Shown piece by piece: positions 1 to 8,092 of a stretch of DNA of 30,745 bases (the stretch's first letter is position 1; every line of letters begins with the position of its first letter). Both the position numbers and the translations under genes were made by a program. This DNA is from Bacteroidia bacterium (GTDB lineage: Bacteria; Bacteroidota; Bacteroidia; Bacteroidales; Azobacteroidaceae): NCBI GenBank assembly GCA_025996865.1, contig BNTV01000054.1, forward strand, positions 1 to 30,745, in the 5' to 3' direction. A model generated the notes under the pieces. That model made no database searches. It had not been told where the DNA came from and was given only the letters and a program-made list of their open reading frames with translations.

Positions 1-152
1 CCTTACCATATTTTTCTGTTACCCAACGTAATACGTCGTTGCGGCCGTCGTCGTCGAAATCAATGTCGATATCGGGCATGGAGATACGGTCGGGATTGAG
101 GAAGCGCTGTCCAACATCAAGAAATCCAAAGGATTAACCATTGATATTTCCC
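1..152. repeat. Chimeric join at window edge made of two displaced dnaE segments
   Basis: Bases 1-108 are identical to 2075-2182 in the same orientation. Bases 99-152 are the exact reverse complement of 1556-1609. The two segments share a 10-base overlap, AGGAAGCGCT, at 99-108. After base 152 the sequence resumes as ordinary dnaE coding sequence near the 3' end. This double switch with microhomology inside one gene is typical of amplification (phi29) chimeras or misassembly at a contig end, and much less likely to be a genuine genomic structure. It destroys the natural 3' end of dnaE. Confidence 0.93.
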
Positions 153-3100
153 TTTGATTAACAAATACATATTCGGAATGCCGTATTTACCGAATTCGAT
201 ATAATCTTTACCGAACAAAGGAATTTCCCCGTTTCCGGTAAAATCTTCCAATTTCAGGACTCCGTATGGATTTCCGGTTTTTGTGCTGCCTTGTTTGAAA
301 GAGGTCACGATTCCGCCGATTATCAATTCTTTATTGGTGAAACCTTTGTCTTTTTCTGCCTCCAAATCTGCTAATCCCGTGTTACATACATGATTCAGAA
401 TCACATAATAATCGTCCAAAGGATGAGAGGAAAGATAAATACCGACCAAATCCTTTTCTTTATTCAAACGTTCGATATTGCTCCATGATTCGGTTTTCAG
501 AATTTCCGGACGGGCAATCTCTATCGCACCAAAGTCGCCGAACAGGGAAAGCGTTGCCGAACCTTTATCTGTTTGATATCTATTGCCGTAACGTATCAAA
601 ACTTCCAAAAACACTTCGCCTTTCCCGTTCGTTCCAAAAAACTGTTCCCGCTTGATTTCCTGAAAAGTATCGAGCGCGCCCGAATAACATAACGCTTCGA
701 TATTCTTTTTATTACAAGCCGTTAAGTTTACTCTTTCCACAAAATCAAAAAGGTTTTTGAAAGGGCCGTTCGCTTCCCGTTCCCTGATAATAGCTTCCAC
801 CGCCGAAGTGCCGACGCCTTTCACACCGCCGAGTCCGAAACGGATATTTCCTTCTTTGTTTACTGTAAAATTCAATTCCGATTCGTTCACATCCGGGCCT
901 TTCACCACGATGCCCATACTGCGACATTCATCCATAAATTTGGTGATTTCGCCGATGTCATCCTTGTTGCGGGTTAAGTTGGCAGCCATAAATTCGGCCG
1001 GATAATGCGCTTTGAGGTAAGCCGTTTGATAAGAAACCCACGAATAACAGGTCGCATGAGATTTGTTGAAAGCATATTTGGCAAATTCCGCCCAATCGGC
1101 CCAGATTTTTTCTAATTTCTCTTTGGGACTAAAACCTTTAGCGAGTGCTCCGTCGATAAATTTGGTGTGCAAGGCTTCCATCTTGTCGATGAGTTTTTTA
1201 CCCATCGCTTTCCGCAACTCGTCGGATTGACCGCGGGTAAAACCGGCCAAATCGCGGCTCAGAAGCATGACTTGTTCCTGGTAAACCGTGATGCCGTAGG
1301 TATCTTTCAGGCGCGATTCCATTTCCGGAAAATCGTAAGTGATTTCCCTGCGTCCGTGTTTCCGTTCGACAAAATCGGGGATGTAAGCCATTGGTCCCGG
1401 GCGATACAGGGCGTTCATCGCAATCAAATCCTCAAACTTGGTGGGTTTCAATTCACGGAGGTATTTTTGCATTCCTGCCGATTCGAACTGGAACGTGCCG
1501 ACGGTTTGTCCTTTGCTGTACAGTTCGTAGGTCTTTTCGTCGTCAATCGGGATGCGGGAAATATCAATGGTTAATCCTTTGGATTTCTTGATGTTGGACA
1601 GCGCTTCCTTAATGATGGACAGCGTTTTCAGCCCCAGAAAGTCCATCTTTATCAAACCGATGGATTCGATGACGGAACCTTCGTATTGTGTTACCAAAAC
1701 GTCTTCGTCGCTGCCTTTTTCTTTTGCCGTGCTGAGCGGGACATAATTGGTCAAATCGTCGGCGCCGATAATTACCCCGCAGGCATGAACGCCGACTTGG
1801 CGGACGGTGCCTTCGAGCATCTCGGCATATTTGAGCGTGTCGGACAGGTTTTTATCATGGGAATAACGCGCTTCCTTCAATTCCGGCACGTATTGGATGC
1901 AATTGGCGATATTTATTTTCGGTGTGTTGCCGCTTCTATCTTCCGGCAAGCGGTCGGGAATCAGTTTTGTCAGCCGTTCGGCTTCGGGAAGCGGCAAGCC
2001 TTGTACACGTGCGACATCTTTGATGGAAGATTTCGTCGCCATCGTACCGTAAGTGATGATATGCGCCACTTTTTCCTTACCATATTTTTCTGTTACCCAA
2101 CGTAATACGTCGTTGCGGCCGTCGTCGTCGAAATCAATGTCGATATCGGGCATGGAGATACGGTCGGGATTGAGGAAGCGCTCGAACAGCAAATCGTATT
2201 TCAACGGGTCGATATCGGTGATACCCAAGCAGTACGCTACCGCCGAACCGGCCGCCGAACCGCGTCCCGGTCCTACAGATACGCCCATGTCTTTGGCAGC
2301 CTGGATAAAATCCTGCACAATCAGGAAGTAACCCGGAAAACCCATTGTTTTCATGGTTTCCAACTCAAACTCAATGCGTTCCGTTACATCGGCAGGGATT
2401 GGATCGCCGTAATGTTCTCCGGCTTTGCTCAGCGTCAGTTCCCGCAAATAATCGGCTTCCAACTTGATTCGGATCACTTTATGGTATCCGCCCAATTTGT
2501 CAAAGCGGGTATCGTCTTCTTTATTAAATTCTTGCCTCAATATTTCTTCCGGATATTTTTCGCGGTAAGATTGTTCCGTCCCGAAAGATTCCGGTATCGG
2601 AAAAACAGGCATAATGGCGTCTGCATCTATCGAATAGGATTCTACTTTACCGGCGATTTCTATCGTGTTGTTCAAGGCTTCGGGCAAGTCGGAAAAAATC
2701 TTGTTCATTTCTTCCGTCGATTTGAACCATTCTTGTTTCGTGTAACGCATCCGGTTGGGGTCGTTCAGGTCTTTTCCGGTGCTCAGGCAAATCAAGCGGT
2801 CGTGTGCATCGCCATGTTCTTCTTCCACAAAATGGACGTCGTTGGTGCAAATGTATTTCGTATTCGTTCTTTTCGCCAGTTCCAGAATCGCTTTATTTAC
2901 CTCCATTTGTTTTTGATATACACTCCTGTCGCCTCCCGGTTTATCGGTTTGAAGGCGTTGCAGTTCGAGATAAAAATCGTCGCCGAAAAGATTTTTGAAC
3001 CATTTGATAGATTCTTCCGCTTTCCGGTAATTGGCTTCGGAAATACTGTTCGGAGCTTCGTCCAAACCATTGGGACTTCGTTGCGTATCTTCATCCACCT

Positions 3101-3599
3101 GATATTTCCCGCCCATCAGGTTTTGCGGGATTTCACCGCCCAAGCAAGCGGAACAGGCAATGATGCCTTCGTGGTATTTCTCAAGCAATTCTTTGTCAAT
3201 GCGAGGTTTGTAGTAAAAACCGTCTATCCATGAAATAGATACCAGCTTACACAGATTCTGATAACCTTTTTTGTTTTTGGCCAACAAAATCAAATGCCAT
3301 CCGCCGCCGTCTTCTTTGGATACCTTTTGTTTCAGGGAATTTCTGGCGCAATAAGCCTCTACGCCAAGTATTGGTTTGAATTTTTCCTCATTGGATTTTC
3401 CCTTGTTCTTTTTGCTTACATAATCCACAAACTCCTTGACGCCAAACATGTTCCCATGATCGGTCAATGCCATGGCTTTCATTCCGTTTCCAATGGCCTT
3501 ATCGACTAATCCGGGGATGGTTGACATCCCGTCCAATAAGGAGTAATGCGAATGTACGTGTAAATGAACGAAAGAATTATTTGTTTTATTATCAATCAT
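117..3599 (-). CDS. dnaE: DNA polymerase III subunit alpha, 3' end replaced by an artefact
   Basis: This is the catalytic subunit of the replicative DNA polymerase III. The N-terminal PHP domain opens with [11 protein letters not shown] near residue 14 and continues with DHGNMFG. The catalytic palm motif [10 protein letters not shown] spans 484-493 (metal-binding D485 and D487), with the third aspartate in KMDFLGL at D653. A finger-region YQEQVML lies near 773, a helix-hairpin-helix (GLGGVKGVG) near 920, and an OB-fold begins near 1085. The ATG at 3599 is the only sensible start. The authentic reading ends after about residue 1149. The last residues (YQWLILWIS) come from the inverted segment at 99-152, so the C-terminal part of the OB domain and beyond is missing. 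Bacteroidales homologues are, from memory, somewhat longer than the 1160 codons seen here. It is transcribed divergently from coaA. Confidence 0.96.
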   Translation of the reverse strand: MIDNKTNNSFVHLHVHSHYSLLDGMSTIPGLVDKAIGNGMKAMALTDHGNMFGVKEFVDYVSKKNKGKSNEEKFKPILGVEAYCARNSLKQKVSKEDGGGWHLILLAKNKKGYQNLCKLVSISWIDGFYYKPRIDKELLEKYHEGIIACSACLGGEIPQNLMGGKYQVDEDTQRSPNGLDEAPNSISEANYRKAEESIKWFKNLFGDDFYLELQRLQTDKPGGDRSVYQKQMEVNKAILELAKRTNTKYICTNDVHFVEEEHGDAHDRLICLSTGKDLNDPNRMRYTKQEWFKSTEEMNKIFSDLPEALNNTIEIAGKVESYSIDADAIMPVFPIPESFGTEQSYREKYPEEILRQEFNKEDDTRFDKLGGYHKVIRIKLEADYLRELTLSKAGEHYGDPIPADVTERIEFELETMKTMGFPGYFLIVQDFIQAAKDMGVSVGPGRGSAAGSAVAYCLGITDIDPLKYDLLFERFLNPDRISMPDIDIDFDDDGRNDVLRWVTEKYGKEKVAHIITYGTMATKSSIKDVARVQGLPLPEAERLTKLIPDRLPEDRSGNTPKINIANCIQYVPELKEARYSHDKNLSDTLKYAEMLEGTVRQVGVHACGVIIGADDLTNYVPLSTAKEKGSDEDVLVTQYEGSVIESIGLIKMDFLGLKTLSIIKEALSNIKKSKGLTIDISRIPIDDEKTYELYSKGQTVGTFQFESAGMQKYLRELKPTKFEDLIAMNALYRPGPMAYIPDFVERKHGRREITYDFPEMESRLKDTYGITVYQEQVMLLSRDLAGFTRGQSDELRKAMGKKLIDKMEALHTKFIDGALAKGFSPKEKLEKIWADWAEFAKYAFNKSHATCYSWVSYQTAYLKAHYPAEFMAANLTRNKDDIGEITKFMDECRSMGIVVKGPDVNESELNFTVNKEGNIRFGLGGVKGVGTSAVEAIIREREANGPFKNLFDFVERVNLTACNKKNIEALCYSGALDTFQEIKREQFFGTNGKGEVFLEVLIRYGNRYQTDKGSATLSLFGDFGAIEIARPEILKTESWSNIERLNKEKDLVGIYLSSHPLDDYYVILNHVCNTGLADLEAEKDKGFTNKELIIGGIVTSFKQGSTKTGNPYGVLKLEDFTGNGEIPLFGKDYIEFGKYGIPNMYLLIKGKYQWLILWIS

Positions 3600-3680
3600 T
3601 TGAATTTCTTGATATAATTAATAGTCTTTTAACGCCTGTTTTTAGGAGTATCATAGGCTGATTTTTTATGTTTTAGATTG

Positions 3681-3688
3681 CAAATATA
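3681..3688 (-). promoter_or_regulatory. -7 box of the dnaE promoter
   Basis: The minus strand reads TATATTTG, an exact match to the Bacteroidota TAnnTTTG box. It lies about 80 bases before the dnaE ATG at 3599. There is no rival box closer to the gene. Confidence 0.55.
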
Positions 3689-3728
3689 AAAAAAAGGCTT
3701 TGTTTTTCCGCATAAAATTCATTTTTTA

Positions 3729-3758
3729 TTTGTCGGTTTAATAGTTTTTATACCTTTG
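3729..3758 (+). promoter_or_regulatory. coaA promoter (TTTG ... TACCTTTG)
   Basis: TACCTTTG at 3751-3758 matches TAnnTTTG exactly. A TTTG at 3729-3732 lies 18 bases upstream, close to the usual 19-21 spacing. The ATG of coaA follows 29 bases after the box. Confidence 0.7.
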
Positions 3759-3787
3759 TACCCATTATTTATAAACATTTATAAAAG

Positions 3788-4735
3788 ATGCGCGTTTCAT
3801 CGGCCAGCCCCTATCTTACGTTCAGTCGGGATAAATGGGCGCAACTTCGCAAATCAGAGCCAATGACTTTGAGCGAAGAGGAAATTATCAAGTTAAAAGG
3901 AATTAACGAGGAACTATCCATAAACGAAATCCGGGATATTTACCTTCCGTTTTCCAGGTTCTTAAATAATTATGTCAATTCGACCATCAGTCGTCAGGAA
4001 GTGATGATGAAGTTCCTGAACGAGAAATGGCAGAAAATCCCATTTATCATTGGTATAGCGGGGAGTGTTTCCGTAGGAAAAAGCACTTCTGCACGTGTAT
4101 TGCAAGCTTTGTTAAGCCGGTGGAAAGAAAATTATCGGGTGGCTCTGGTGACTACCGACGGATTTCTGTATCCCAATGCCGTGTTGGAAGAAAAAGGAAT
4201 GATGTCGAAAAAGGGTTTTCCGGAATCGTATAACATCCAACTGATTTTGCAATTTCTCAGCGATATTAAATCCGGAAAGGAAAATGTTCGTGCGCCCAAA
4301 TATTCGCATTTGATTTACGATATTGTTCCCAATGATTACATCGAAATAAGTCCGCAACCCGATATTTTGATTTTTGAAGGACTGAACGTCCTGCAAAGCC
4401 AGGCCGATTATCCAAAGAAAGACTGGCCTACCGTTTTCGTTTCCGATTATCTTGATTTTTCTATTTACGTGGATGCGGAAGACGATTTGCTCGAAGACTG
4501 GTTTTTAACACGTTTCATGAAATTAAGGGAAACTGCGTTTAATGATCCGGGTTCGTACTTCTTTTCAATTACCCAATTGTCGGAAGATGAAGCGAAAGCG
4601 ATGGCGCTTGACGTCTGGCGGGAAATTAACAAAAAGAATCTGCACCAGAATATCCTTCCTACGCGGGAGCGGGCTAACCTTATTTTACATAAGGGGAAAG
4701 ATCATAAGGTGGATTTTGTGAAGTTACGAAAATAA
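3788..4735 (+). CDS. coaA: Type I pantothenate kinase
   Basis: CoaA phosphorylates pantothenate with ATP, the first and usually rate-controlling step of cytoplasmic coenzyme A synthesis. The protein has 315 residues, almost exactly the length of the E. coli enzyme. The P-loop GSVSVGKST is at about 92-100. It is followed by the family-typical [28 protein letters not shown] substrate segment, given here only as a landmark: key residues are the D of TTDGF and the KKGFPESY loop. A second landmark is IFEGLNVLQ near 198. The ATG at 3788 follows a good promoter. The gene converges on the pyridoxamine kinase gene, leaving only 7 bases between the two stops. To my knowledge the type III enzyme CoaX is the commoner pantothenate kinase in this phylum, so a type I enzyme is slightly unexpected. 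Confidence in the family assignment is high. Confidence 0.95.
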   Translation: MRVSSASPYLTFSRDKWAQLRKSEPMTLSEEEIIKLKGINEELSINEIRDIYLPFSRFLNNYVNSTISRQEVMMKFLNEKWQKIPFIIGIAGSVSVGKSTSARVLQALLSRWKENYRVALVTTDGFLYPNAVLEEKGMMSKKGFPESYNIQLILQFLSDIKSGKENVRAPKYSHLIYDIVPNDYIEISPQPDILIFEGLNVLQSQADYPKKDWPTVFVSDYLDFSIYVDAEDDLLEDWFLTRFMKLRETAFNDPGSYFFSITQLSEDEAKAMALDVWREINKKNLHQNILPTRERANLILHKGKDHKVDFVKLRK

Positions 4736-4742
4736 ATAGAGA

Positions 4743-5585
4743 TCAATCTATCCGCAAATCTCTCAAAAACTCAGGAATCGTTTGCTCAAAATTAACGCCG
4801 AAACGAATATCCGTTCCGGCTGCCGCTGTTTTCCGAATGGCTGAAGTTGTGAAACGCACCGCAATCCCGGCCGCTTCGCTCAAAGAAAATCCATTCATCA
4901 CAGCCGCTAAAAGCGCCGAACCGAAAACGTCGCCGGTGCCGTGGTAATAACCCGGAACCCGATTTTCGAAAGAATAGGCAATCTCCCCCGTTCCGGCATC
5001 GTAAGTCGCAGCGCCTAATTCTTTTTCGTTGAAAAACACGCCGGTCAAAACAATTTGCTTGGGTCCCAAATCACTTAACTTTTTAAGCAATCCGGAAATA
5101 TATTTTTCGTCATAAGGACCGGGATTGTAGGTTTCACCCAACAACAAGGCCGCTTCCGTAAGATTAGGCACAATAATATCGGCTTTCTTGCATAACCGAC
5201 TCATTCCCACAGCAAATTCCGGCGTGAAGATTTTATACAATTCACCGTTGTCAGCCATCACAGGGTCAACCAAAATAAGGTTATCCCCGGTTTTGAATGT
5301 ATCAAAAAAGCGACCCACCAAATCCAATTGTTCGAACGAGCCTAAAAATCCGGTATAAATGGCGTCAAACTTGATTTCCAAAGATTTCCAGTGGTCGGCT
5401 ATCGGTTGGATATCTTCCGTTAAATCGCGGTACGTAAAATGGGTAAAACCGCCCGTGTGAGTGGACAAAACCGCCGTCGGTAATACGGCAACTTCGATTC
5501 CTGCGGCTGAAATAACCGGCAAAGCAACGGTTAATGAACATTTTCCAAAACCTGAAATATCATGGATTGCAGCAACTCTTTTCAT
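4743..5585 (-). CDS. pdxK: Pyridoxamine/pyridoxal kinase (PfkB-like, PdxK/PdxY type)
   Basis: This ribokinase-like enzyme phosphorylates pyridoxamine or pyridoxal in the vitamin B6 salvage pathway. The 280-residue protein begins MKRVAAIHDISGFGKCSL, the characteristic start of the Bacteroidales pyridoxamine kinase group. The catalytic and ATP-binding motif GTGDVFGSALLAA is near residue 226, where the Asp is the expected catalytic base. ILVDPVMADNG in the middle is the usual phosphate-transfer region. The ATG at 5585 is preferred over an upstream in-frame TTG at 5612, because homology begins at MKRVAAIHD and the promoter box at 5610-5617 overlaps the TTG. It converges on coaA. PdxK and PdxY cannot be told apart from sequence reading alone, so the symbol is approximate. 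Confidence 0.88.
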   Translation of the reverse strand: MKRVAAIHDISGFGKCSLTVALPVISAAGIEVAVLPTAVLSTHTGGFTHFTYRDLTEDIQPIADHWKSLEIKFDAIYTGFLGSFEQLDLVGRFFDTFKTGDNLILVDPVMADNGELYKIFTPEFAVGMSRLCKKADIIVPNLTEAALLLGETYNPGPYDEKYISGLLKKLSDLGPKQIVLTGVFFNEKELGAATYDAGTGEIAYSFENRVPGYYHGTGDVFGSALLAAVMNGFSLSEAAGIAVRFTTSAIRKTAAAGTDIRFGVNFEQTIPEFLRDLRID

Positions 5586-5609
5586 TGTTATTTTGATTTG
5601 AATTGGGTG

Positions 5610-5617
5610 CAAATATA
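5610..5617 (-). promoter_or_regulatory. -7 box of the pyridoxamine kinase promoter
   Basis: The minus strand reads TATATTTG, an exact TAnnTTTG match, 25 bases before the ATG at 5585. Its upstream half overlaps the terminator hairpin of the neighbouring ATPase gene, so the two signals are fused. Confidence 0.6.
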
Positions 5618-5620
5618 CGA

Positions 5621-5664
5621 AAAAATCGTGTAAACTTTTTTATATATTGGTTTACACGATTTTT
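5621..5664 (-). terminator. Rho-independent terminator of the ATPase gene
   Basis: Perfect 15-bp arms (5621-5635, AAAAATCGTGTAAAC, and its complement at 5650-5664) enclose a 14-base AT-rich loop. Read on the minus strand the second arm ends in a run of T. It sits 22 bases after the ATPase stop. It also lies just upstream of the pyridoxamine kinase promoter. Confidence 0.75.
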
Positions 5665-5686
5665 ATTTGTATGGTTTGCCTGCAAT

Positions 5687-7021
5687 TTATGTTTGCAAAA
5701 CATTTTTAATAGCATACAGCGGAACAACTTTTATTTTGTCATATCCGGCAAAATTTTCGAGAGAAGTTCTTATACCGTATTCCGATTTTTTCTCGTTCAA
5801 AAATATCCATATACTTTGCATTTTCCCCTGTTTGCCTGATTTTACTTCAATTGGAACAATTTTGTCGCCAATCTGAACAACAAAATCCACTTCGGCGCGG
5901 CTGTTTCGTTCTTCGCGTGTCCAGTAAAAAAGTTGCGTTTGCTCGTAAGGCGAGGCAGATTTCAGCAATTCAAGTCCGGCAAACATTTCGGCAATTCCTC
6001 CCTTGTTAATGGTGTCAAAATCATTATTTAGCAGAATATCCGACAGCTTTAAGCCAAGCAATCGCTGAAAAACACCTGTATCAAGCAAGAACATTTTCCG
6101 GAATTTCGGGTTGATTTCCGAGCCGAGCGGCAGTCCGTTTGCCGAAGTATGCGTTACCGGAATTACCAAACCTGCCATTACAAGCAATTCGACTGCATGT
6201 TTGATTTGAAAAGCCGAAAAAACCGGCTCTTTGTCAGTATAGACAAATTTGTTGCCCATTTGCCGGACAACACTGTCGAGTGTCGCTGAAATTTGCAAAG
6301 TCGGGACACGCTTTTTGTATTTTGCAAAATCGTTGCGCAACGATACAATCAAGTCGTCCAAAACCAACTGACATTTCAGCAAGTTTTTTTCCGTAACATA
6401 ACTTGCCACTACTTCGGGCATTCCGCCGATAAGCAAAAATAGTTTCAACAAGTAAAGCGCCTTGTTGTGAAGTATCTCATCAAGCGGATTTTCAGGATTT
6501 GCTTTTTTTATGGCATTTAACAGTCCGGTATTTCCATTTGCCTGTAAAAATTCGGCAAACGAAAATGGAAACATAAACAGCGAACGGATTCTGCCAACAC
6601 CAAAAGACGGAATTTCTTCAAGTGCAAATTCTAACAACGAACCTGCCGCGATAACGTGCAATGCAGGAAAATCTTCGTAAAAAAAACGCAATGAAGATAT
6701 TGCAGACAGGCAGCTTTGAATTTCGTCAAGGAAAAGCAATGTTTTTCCTGCCTCAATCGGAACGTCAAATGCGGCGGCAAGTTTTTCGCACAAGTATTGT
6801 GGCGACAAGTTTCCTGTTTCAAAAATTTGCCTCGCTTCTGCGTTTTTTTCAAAATTCACCTCGATAAAATACTCGAATTTTTTTGCCAGATTCCTGACAG
6901 CCGACGATTTTCCAACTTGTCTTGCTCCACGCAACAACAAAGGCTTGTGTTTGGACTCTTTTGCCCAAAACTCCAAATCATTGTCAGCTTTACGTTTAAT
7001 ATATTCTACTTCGTTTTTCAT
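5687..7021 (-). CDS. AAA ATPase with DUF4143 C-terminal domain
   Basis: This is a member of the large family of solitary bacterial and archaeal ATPases that pair an AAA_14-type domain with DUF4143. The 444-residue protein has a Walker A (GARQVGKSS, catalytic K38) and a Walker B (LLFLDEIQ, near 97). The middle is helical, and the C-terminal domain contains RAEVDFVVQ followed by VPIEVKSGK. This D-x11-ExK arrangement resembles a PD-(D/E)XK nuclease core. The biochemical role of the family is not established. These genes are common, mobile and often present in several copies in Bacteroidales. The ATG at 7021 is better than a TTG two codons upstream. The gene stands alone with its own promoter and a strong terminator. 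It begins the accessory island between two housekeeping blocks. Confidence 0.9.
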   Translation of the reverse strand: MKNEVEYIKRKADNDLEFWAKESKHKPLLLRGARQVGKSSAVRNLAKKFEYFIEVNFEKNAEARQIFETGNLSPQYLCEKLAAAFDVPIEAGKTLLFLDEIQSCLSAISSLRFFYEDFPALHVIAAGSLLEFALEEIPSFGVGRIRSLFMFPFSFAEFLQANGNTGLLNAIKKANPENPLDEILHNKALYLLKLFLLIGGMPEVVASYVTEKNLLKCQLVLDDLIVSLRNDFAKYKKRVPTLQISATLDSVVRQMGNKFVYTDKEPVFSAFQIKHAVELLVMAGLVIPVTHTSANGLPLGSEINPKFRKMFLLDTGVFQRLLGLKLSDILLNNDFDTINKGGIAEMFAGLELLKSASPYEQTQLFYWTREERNSRAEVDFVVQIGDKIVPIEVKSGKQGKMQSIWIFLNEKKSEYGIRTSLENFAGYDKIKVVPLYAIKNVLQT

Positions 7022-7036
7022 AGGCAAAAATTATAG

Positions 7037-7117
7037 TTTCACTTCAATTTTAGTAATCGAATTTATGCATTTCACTTTAAAAATACGCAGCAAAATTACA
7101 ACTTTCACTTCAAAAAT
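7037..7117 (-). promoter_or_regulatory. ATPase promoter flanked by three 33-bp-spaced repeats
   Basis: The minus strand has TAATTTTG (7091-7098), an exact TAnnTTTG box, 70 bases before the ATPase ATG. The 11-mer TTTCACTTYAA occurs three times on the plus strand, starting at 7037, 7070 and 7103. The period is exactly 33 bases, about three helical turns. Copy 2 lies at the expected transcription start and copy 3 lies between the -7 box and the -33 position. This suits a repressor operator array, but that is inference. Confidence 0.45.
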
Positions 7118-7140
7118 CCAAATCAAAATGGTTTTCTCTC

Positions 7141-7302
7141 ATCCCGTTAGGGATATTAGCTCGGTAGAACAGGTAGCTCCTTCAATCCCGGCATCCTGTA
7201 TGGATGCGACAAAATGCCATTGGGGATAATGGTTGCATCCCTACGGGATGCCGAAAGAGATGGCGATTGTGCATTTCTACCGAGCTATAATCCCTACGGG
7301 AT
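7141..7302. repeat. Dispersed cruciform-type repeat (nested inverted repeats)
   Basis: Outer arms at 7141-7168 and 7276-7302 are near-perfect inverted copies, each carrying AGCTCGGTAGA and a small palindrome of the form ATCCCnnnnGGGAT. Inside are two further palindromes of the form GCATCC-N5-GGATGC, at 7191-7207 and 7235-7251. No convincing gene lies here, although an open frame from 7214 runs through it. The nested layout is that of a non-autonomous mobile repeat or REP-like element that folds as single strands. I recall similar GGGATGCAACC-type repeats as common in Bacteroidota genomes but cannot verify this. Confidence 0.7.
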
Positions 7303-7529
7303 TTTGAAAACAAGTATATTCCAAACATTTATATTTTGTTTATTTTTCATTCCTTACTTGGAAAATCAATTCAAATATAGCGACAGTGCCAAAATAATCC
7401 ATAGACAGGTAGAAAAATATGATGAATTGTTGAGAAAACAGGCGGAGAAGATTGGAAAGGCGAAGTCCTACAGAATTTAAGATTTGGACTTTAAATTTTG
7501 AGAATAAAGAAATTAAAACAAGATAAAAA
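7303..7529. other. AT-rich spacer with no supported gene
   Basis: This is low-complexity, AT-rich sequence between two structured repeats. A reading frame crosses 7374-7480 and would encode a charged helical peptide beginning SAKIIHRQVEKYDELL. It has no own start, promoter or recognisable family, so it may be a decayed gene tail. Confidence 0.4.
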
Positions 7530-7664
7530 TGCCAACGTGCAACAGCGGTTTGGCGCAAAGGCGGGTGTCACACCGCAGAAACGGCAGTGCAATTTTGGAA
7601 GTTTCGTTCCCGCGTGAGCCTCAGTGAGCCTGCCACTTCGTCAAGCCGCCGGACGTTATAGGCA
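7530..7664. repeat. attC-like imperfect palindrome
   Basis: A 135-base region begins TGCCAACGTGC and ends GGACGTTATAGGCA. The left arm (about 7530-7565) and the reverse complement of the right arm (about 7627-7664) share, in order, TGCC, AACGT, GCGG, TTG and GGC with small bulges between. It is markedly richer in G and C than its surroundings. Length, imperfect bulged arms and the GTTA-type end resemble integron attC sites. No integrase gene is present in the window, and the R'/R'' core is not canonical. Confidence 0.4.
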
Positions 7665-7748
7665 ACCCAAAGCCCCACACACTACCTGCGACAACACTGC
7701 CCTAAAAAAATGTCAACAAATTTTCAAAAAAAACGATATTTTATTCCG

Positions 7749-7801
7749 AATAAAGTCATAACTTTGCCGAAGTGTCGCAAGACACTCAAATTATAACTTA
7801 T
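7749..7801 (+). repeat. 53-bp direct repeat, copy 1 (promoter of the XRE gene)
   Basis: It matches 8895-8947 at 47 of 53 positions, at a distance of exactly 1146 bases. It runs from AATAAAGT to the start codon region of the XRE gene and contains a TAACTTTG promoter box and a 16-bp palindrome. Confidence 0.9.
7759..7786 (+). promoter_or_regulatory. XRE-KilA-N promoter with palindromic operator
   Basis: TAACTTTG at 7759-7766 is an exact TAnnTTTG box. Just downstream, at the expected transcription start, is the perfect palindrome AGTGTCGCAAGACACT (7771-7786; 6-bp arms, GCAA centre). The ATG follows at 7800. An XRE repressor binding here would block its own operon, a common autoregulatory arrangement. 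The palindrome is seen, its use is inferred. Confidence 0.6.
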
Positions 7802-8084
7802 GATGTTCAATGAAAGGATAAAACAGTTACGCGAAGACTGCCAAATTCCACAGCGAAAATTGGCGGCAGCGTTGGATATTGATACCGCTTCATATTGTAA
7901 AATCGAGCGTGGCGAACGCCGCGCCCGCAAAGAACATATACCTGTTATTGCTGAACTTTTGCAGGCAGACAAGGAAGAACTTTTAACGCTTTGGCTTGTA
8001 GAGCAAGTTATGGCTGTGGTGGCGGAGGAAAAAGAATTGGCGGATAGGGTGTTGGAAACTGCTAAAAATAGAATAAACAAATAA
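7800..8084 (+). CDS. XRE-family helix-turn-helix regulator
   Basis: This small (94-residue) DNA-binding protein has an N-terminal Cro/C1-type helix-turn-helix (about 5-60). RKLAAALDIDTASYCKIERGER holds the recognition helix, with the family's conserved Q-x3-A-x7-S/Y-x2-E spacing. The C-terminal third is a helical, acidic tail, probably for dimerisation. A second ATG lies at 7803 and either could be used. Its stop is 8 bases before the KilA-N gene, so the two form an operon. In Bacteroidales this type of small regulator is often encoded beside restriction-modification, KilA-N or other mobile defence-type genes. Its own target is probably the palindrome in its promoter. Confidence 0.85.
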   Translation: MMFNERIKQLREDCQIPQRKLAAALDIDTASYCKIERGERRARKEHIPVIAELLQADKEELLTLWLVEQVMAVVAEEKELADRVLETAKNRINK

Positions 8085-8092
8085 TTCAAGAT

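Noticed and set aside
2412..3233. 273-codon open frame on the plus strand inside dnaE
   Set aside because: It lies fully antisense to the conserved polymerase, has no promoter box and its translation is low-complexity, rich in F and R, resembling no family.
7037..7135. Possible CRISPR-like array (33-bp period)
   Set aside because: Only three short 11-base repeats with related AT-rich spacers, no cas genes and no repeat of typical length. Better read as operators.
7214..7480. 88-codon open frame (MPLGIMVASLRD...)
   Set aside because: It starts inside the nested inverted repeat and has no promoter. The first third is the translation of repeat sequence.
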